From the NCBI GenBank assembly GCA_039024635.1, contig JBCCQA010000058.1:1-7822 (forward strand): DNA of 7,822 nt, written 5' to 3'. A program made the position numbers and the translations under genes. Below are positions 5,250-7,822 of this stretch, piece after piece; within the stretch, counting starts at the first letter, position 1, and the number at the start of each line of letters is the position of its first letter. The stretch is from Kuafuiihalomonas sp039024635 (GTDB lineage Bacteria > Myxococcota > Kuafuiibacteriia > Kuafuiibacteriales > Kuafuiibacteriaceae). The notes under the pieces were generated by a model. That model saw only the letters and a list, made by a program, of their open reading frames with translations. It was not told where the DNA came from and did no database searches.

Positions 5250-6740
5250 ATGCGAATCTCAACCATGGCGGGCCTCGTCGTGGGCATGTCTATGCCCCTT
5301 GCAGCCCAAGCCACCACCTACGTCGTCAACGACCTCAATGATAGTTGCGGGGGCGCATCGACAAGTCAGCTTCGGGGAGCTTTGATGGCTGCCGAGGCCG
5401 ACCCTCTCGCCCCTCATATCGTCGAGATCGATAGCAATTTCGCGCCGAGCATCACCCTGGACTACTGTCCGCTCCCCCACGTGACACGAGACATCACCGT
5501 CCGAGTCGTAGGGCCTAGCGGAGTCACCATCGAGACCCGTGACGGCGGCTTCTTCTTTGCACAGGGCTCGTTCGGAAGACCGGATGTTGTCATGGAAGGG
5601 CCATTGACAATCATCGGGGCACTCTCCACGGGCGGACCCGCTCCAGGGCTTGAGGCCCAGGACATTCGGAGCCTCTCGATCCAGGACGTGACTTTCATGG
5701 AGTTTGAGGGAACGTCGGTCTTTGTTAGCGATGTCGACGACGTCGACCTCAGCGATGTAGCGTTCACGGCCAACGAGGGCTCAGCGACGCTTCTCATCGA
5801 TCAGTGCATCGACGTCCAGCTCACGGACCTCGACCTCGTCGGAACCGATAACAGCGGCTTCTCGTCGGGTCTCTTTGGACCTGACCAGTACGCGTTGAGG
5901 GTACGAGCCGACACCGTCGATCTGACCAAGGTACGTATCCTCGATGGAATCGAGCTTTCGGGGGCCGCCATCGAAGCAGTCGGCCAGGTCGACATCCTCT
6001 CTTCCGAATTCCTCCGCAACCAGGGCGTTGGGCTCTACGTGGAGTCTGATGGGATGAACCTAGTAAACAGCCGCCTAAGCCAGAACGACAACACTTCGTC
6101 CAGCATGCCCGTTTCAGGGGCGGCGGCGGGGGCGACCTTTCAGGGTGTAAACGCCACGGTTCGGAGTTCAGACTTCACGTGGAACCAGAACAACGATCTT
6201 GGGGGAGGCTTCATGGCCATGGCCGAGTCCGTCCAGATCGAGAACTCGACATTCGCTGAGAATCTGGCAATCGGTGAAGGCGCGGGAGTTGTCTTGTTTG
6301 GCCTCACCAGTCCCGCAACCCTGACCCACTGCACTTTCAACGCCAATCAGAGCGCTGGAGTCGGCGCGACCGCTCTGGCGGGTGACTCGGCGGGGGTCTC
6401 GCTGCTTGCGAACCTCTTTCAGAACGGTGCCGGCATCAACTGTGGTGCCGTCTCGGGCGGCTCCTTCACACTCACGGGAACGGACAACGTGACCGACGAC
6501 GGTACTTGCGTCCCCAAGATCGGTAATCGGACCCTTTCGATCCAAGGCTTGAACCCGCTGACAGTCGGTGGCCACGCGACCGCTGGCTGGATTGGGACGG
6601 CATACGCGCCCTTGGATGTCTTGGGTCCTGCTCACGGGTACGGAGCCAACTCGGGGGTCTGCCGGCTACCGGTCGACCAGCTGGGAACGACCCGGGTCGC
6701 CGGCCCGAGCTCCTGTGACGCCGGCGCCCACGAGGACTGA
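5250..6740 (+). CDS. Secreted right-handed parallel beta-helix protein with choice-of-anchor-Q-like C-terminus
   Basis: A 496-residue exported protein. MRISTMAGLVVGMSMPLAAQA is a Sec signal peptide with AQA cleavage before T22. The mature start TTYVVNDLNDSCGG with SQLRGALMAAEA (39-50) matches the 'VTTxxDxxxxx-C-SLREAIxxAN' opening of Pmp-like/CSLREA beta-helix proteins. Residues about 80-400 are short beta-strand rungs with turn asparagines, such as VQIENSTFAENLAI, ATLTHCTFNANQSA and VSLLANLFQNGAGI, typical of right-handed parallel beta-helices. The end, LPVDQLGTTRVAGPSSCDAGAHED (473-496), matches the choice-of-anchor-Q ending 'DQRGxxRPxGxxCDIGAFE'. Such proteins are surface-associated or secreted; binding or carbohydrate roles are known in the superfamily, but no catalytic residues can be assigned here. 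It has its own upstream gap and strong ribosome binding site, so it is probably an independent transcription unit. Confidence 0.82.
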   Translation: MRISTMAGLVVGMSMPLAAQATTYVVNDLNDSCGGASTSQLRGALMAAEADPLAPHIVEIDSNFAPSITLDYCPLPHVTRDITVRVVGPSGVTIETRDGGFFFAQGSFGRPDVVMEGPLTIIGALSTGGPAPGLEAQDIRSLSIQDVTFMEFEGTSVFVSDVDDVDLSDVAFTANEGSATLLIDQCIDVQLTDLDLVGTDNSGFSSGLFGPDQYALRVRADTVDLTKVRILDGIELSGAAIEAVGQVDILSSEFLRNQGVGLYVESDGMNLVNSRLSQNDNTSSSMPVSGAAAGATFQGVNATVRSSDFTWNQNNDLGGGFMAMAESVQIENSTFAENLAIGEGAGVVLFGLTSPATLTHCTFNANQSAGVGATALAGDSAGVSLLANLFQNGAGINCGAVSGGSFTLTGTDNVTDDGTCVPKIGNRTLSIQGLNPLTVGGHATAGWIGTAYAPLDVLGPAHGYGANSGVCRLPVDQLGTTRVAGPSSCDAGAHED

Positions 6741-6923
6741 CGAGCTCCATGGCGCTTAGGCCAAGGTCCCTTGCAGCTCTCGCCTCTCTGGGACGATTCC
6801 AGTGTCCTGAGATGTAGGTCGAGGCTGCACGGGGGCTTTGGCCGCTTTGGAGTGGTTGTAGCCCTCCTGGTAGGTTCCCCGAATCCTTGCGTCCGGGCGG
6901 CAAGCAGGGCGGACTGGGGGCCC
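6741..6923. other. 183-bp intergenic region ahead of the terminal lipoprotein gene
   Basis: No gene or confident terminator was found here. The only local structure noted is a tandem GCTTTGG (6835-6841 and 6844-6850) and a tiny CAAGG-TC-CCTTG inverted repeat (6762-6773). The frame of the downstream lipoprotein is open back to the previous stop codon, with possible starts at TTG 6771 and GTG 6852, but neither gives a signal peptide directly at the N-terminus. Confidence 0.5.
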
Positions 6924-7822
6924 TTGCGTCTGCCGGCTCTCGTCCATGTCGTTGTCGTCCTCAGCGCCTTGGCTGGGTGCGCGAAGCCTGGGTCGAAGCC
7001 CTCATCGACAGGAAGCCGTCTAAAAGTAGATCTGGTGGGGGCCCGAGGACTGCGAGCCAGTCAAGAGACTCTGCTCCCTGTCTTCGATGACCGCCATCCG
7101 CCGGTCGTTCGGATCCAGGGTCCTGAGCCCGAATCTCTCCGCATCTGGTGGAGAATGGAGAGTGAGGACGTTCCTGCTGACATTGCATCACGTAGACGGG
7201 TGCAACCCGACGTCTTGCTTGCCCGCACGTCCACACTGAGTGCGAACTTGGGGTTCGGTGAACGATCCCTGGTCCTTCGTCTGAAAGATCAACGAGGTCA
7301 TTCACGGACAGAGACATTTCCAATCCATTGGCTACCGATTCCCAGGGAAGCCTCTCCCGAGGGTCTCGAAGTGACGCCAGCCAACTGGTCGTCTGCCCTG
7401 GACCGAGTTCGAGCTCTAGACCGAGATGAACGCTCTTGGGCCTGCCGCGAAGTCTGTCGGGCCCTGAACCGAAGCGCCCACCTCGATGCTTGTGCTGCTT
7501 GCTATCGTACTTGCGCCTCCATCGCCGAAGAAGCTGGTTGGCCCTCAGAAGCAATTCGTCACCGCTTCGCGACCGCCTTTGTGCTCCATCAATCGTTGGA
7601 GCTGGAAGAGATGGCAGGGGAACTCGATGCTGCAGCGGAGGCGATGCAAGGCCCGCTGGCTAGGGAGCCAGATCTGACCAGTGGACTCGGCTATTACCGC
7701 GCACTCTTGGCCTCCACGACGGGAGACCATCTCGGAGCCCGTGAGTCTGCGAACCTGGCGGCGGAGGTCGCGGAGCAAGCTGGGCTCGACCTAACCTTCG
7801 TTACGGCCTCAATGACGGCCGC
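6924..7822 (+). CDS. Lipoprotein with cysteine cluster and TPR-like helical region, 3'-partial (possible CHAT/TPR family protein)
   Basis: An uninterrupted frame of 299 codons that runs off the right edge. TTG 6924 is preferred because it gives MRLPALVHVVVVLSALAGC, a classic lipoprotein signal with lipobox LAGC (C19), then a flexible KPGSKPSSTGS linker. The ribosome binding site is weak (GGACTGGGGG just upstream). Residues about 32-140 look like beta strands (LKVDLVGARGL, VVRIQG, LRIWWRM, SLVLRLKD), perhaps a small beta-sandwich. Residues 171-198 hold a cysteine cluster, C174-x3-C178-x11-C190-x2-C193-x3-C197. From about 196 onward it is helical and TPR-like: AEEAGWPSEAIRHRFATAFV, LEEMAGELDAAAEAM, GLGYYRALLASTTGDHLGARESANLAAEVAEQAGL. 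N-terminal lipoprotein plus TPR-like helices recalls myxobacterial proteins ending in a CHAT protease domain, but that part would lie outside the window and the idea is inference. Codon use matches its neighbours. Confidence 0.8.
   Translation, partial: MRLPALVHVVVVLSALAGCAKPGSKPSSTGSRLKVDLVGARGLRASQETLLPVFDDRHPPVVRIQGPEPESLRIWWRMESEDVPADIASRRRVQPDVLLARTSTLSANLGFGERSLVLRLKDQRGHSRTETFPIHWLPIPREASPEGLEVTPANWSSALDRVRALDRDERSWACREVCRALNRSAHLDACAACYRTCASIAEEAGWPSEAIRHRFATAFVLHQSLELEEMAGELDAAAEAMQGPLAREPDLTSGLGYYRALLASTTGDHLGARESANLAAEVAEQAGLDLTFVTASMTA

Noticed and set aside
7494..7512. CxxC in the terminal lipoprotein as a c-type cytochrome heme site
   Set aside because: The residue after the second cysteine is Y instead of the required H.
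6961..7554. 197-residue minus-strand open frame
   Set aside because: It is opposite the terminal lipoprotein, whose plus-strand frame has a lipobox, linker and TPR-like helices; the minus frame is Arg/Gly/Pro/Ser-rich without motifs.
1..7822. CRISPR arrays, insertion sequences, tRNA or rRNA genes
   Set aside because: No regularly spaced repeats, transposase motifs, terminal inverted repeats or RNA gene signatures were seen on reading either strand.

Overview
This GC-rich window (roughly 60% G+C by eye) looks like a chromosomal segment of a myxobacterium-like organism (Myxococcota or a close relative). The basis is the gene repertoire, not a database match: a Hanks-type Ser/Thr kinase, an nSTAND NTPase fused to a formylglycine-generating-enzyme (FGE)-fold domain, a PF07638-type ECF sigma factor, an FG-GAP repeat relic of the 'GAVYVF ... 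FGWS ... GAPGE' type, and several exported proteins.

Layout. (1) 17-1927 (+): nSTAND1-like P-loop NTPase, one membrane segment and a C-terminal FGE/SUMF1-fold domain; the frame is open to the left edge, so the N-terminus may lie outside the window. (2) 1934-2812 (-): compact soluble Ser/Thr protein kinase, convergent with gene 1 and only 6 bp from it. (3) 2918-3415 (+): ECF sigma factor, divergent from the kinase across about 105 bp that contain an imperfect palindrome. (4) 3509-4639 (+): lipoprotein with a GH26-like/clan GH-A glycoside hydrolase domain. (5) 4640-5249: 610 bp with no intact gene but a decayed minus-strand FG-GAP repeat fragment, then an AT-rich spot and a strong ribosome binding site for the next gene. 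(6) 5250-6740 (+): secreted parallel beta-helix protein with a choice-of-anchor-Q-like C-terminal motif. (7) 6924 to beyond 7822 (+): a lipoprotein running off the right edge. It has a TTG start, a clear LAGC lipobox, a five-cysteine cluster and a TPR-like helical region; the missing C-terminus may hold the defining domain.

How they may work together. The kinase and sigma factor form the regulatory core. The sigma factor has the family sequence QPTALVNEAY where classical ECF sigmas carry the acidic DAED motif, and the threonine there is a candidate phospho-switch for the divergent kinase, in the manner described for the PknT/EcfP pair of Vibrio parahaemolyticus. The exported glycosidase, beta-helix protein and lipoprotein downstream on the same strand are possible outputs, but no shared promoter motif is visible, so that link is inference. 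No mobile elements, tRNA/rRNA genes or CRISPR arrays were seen.
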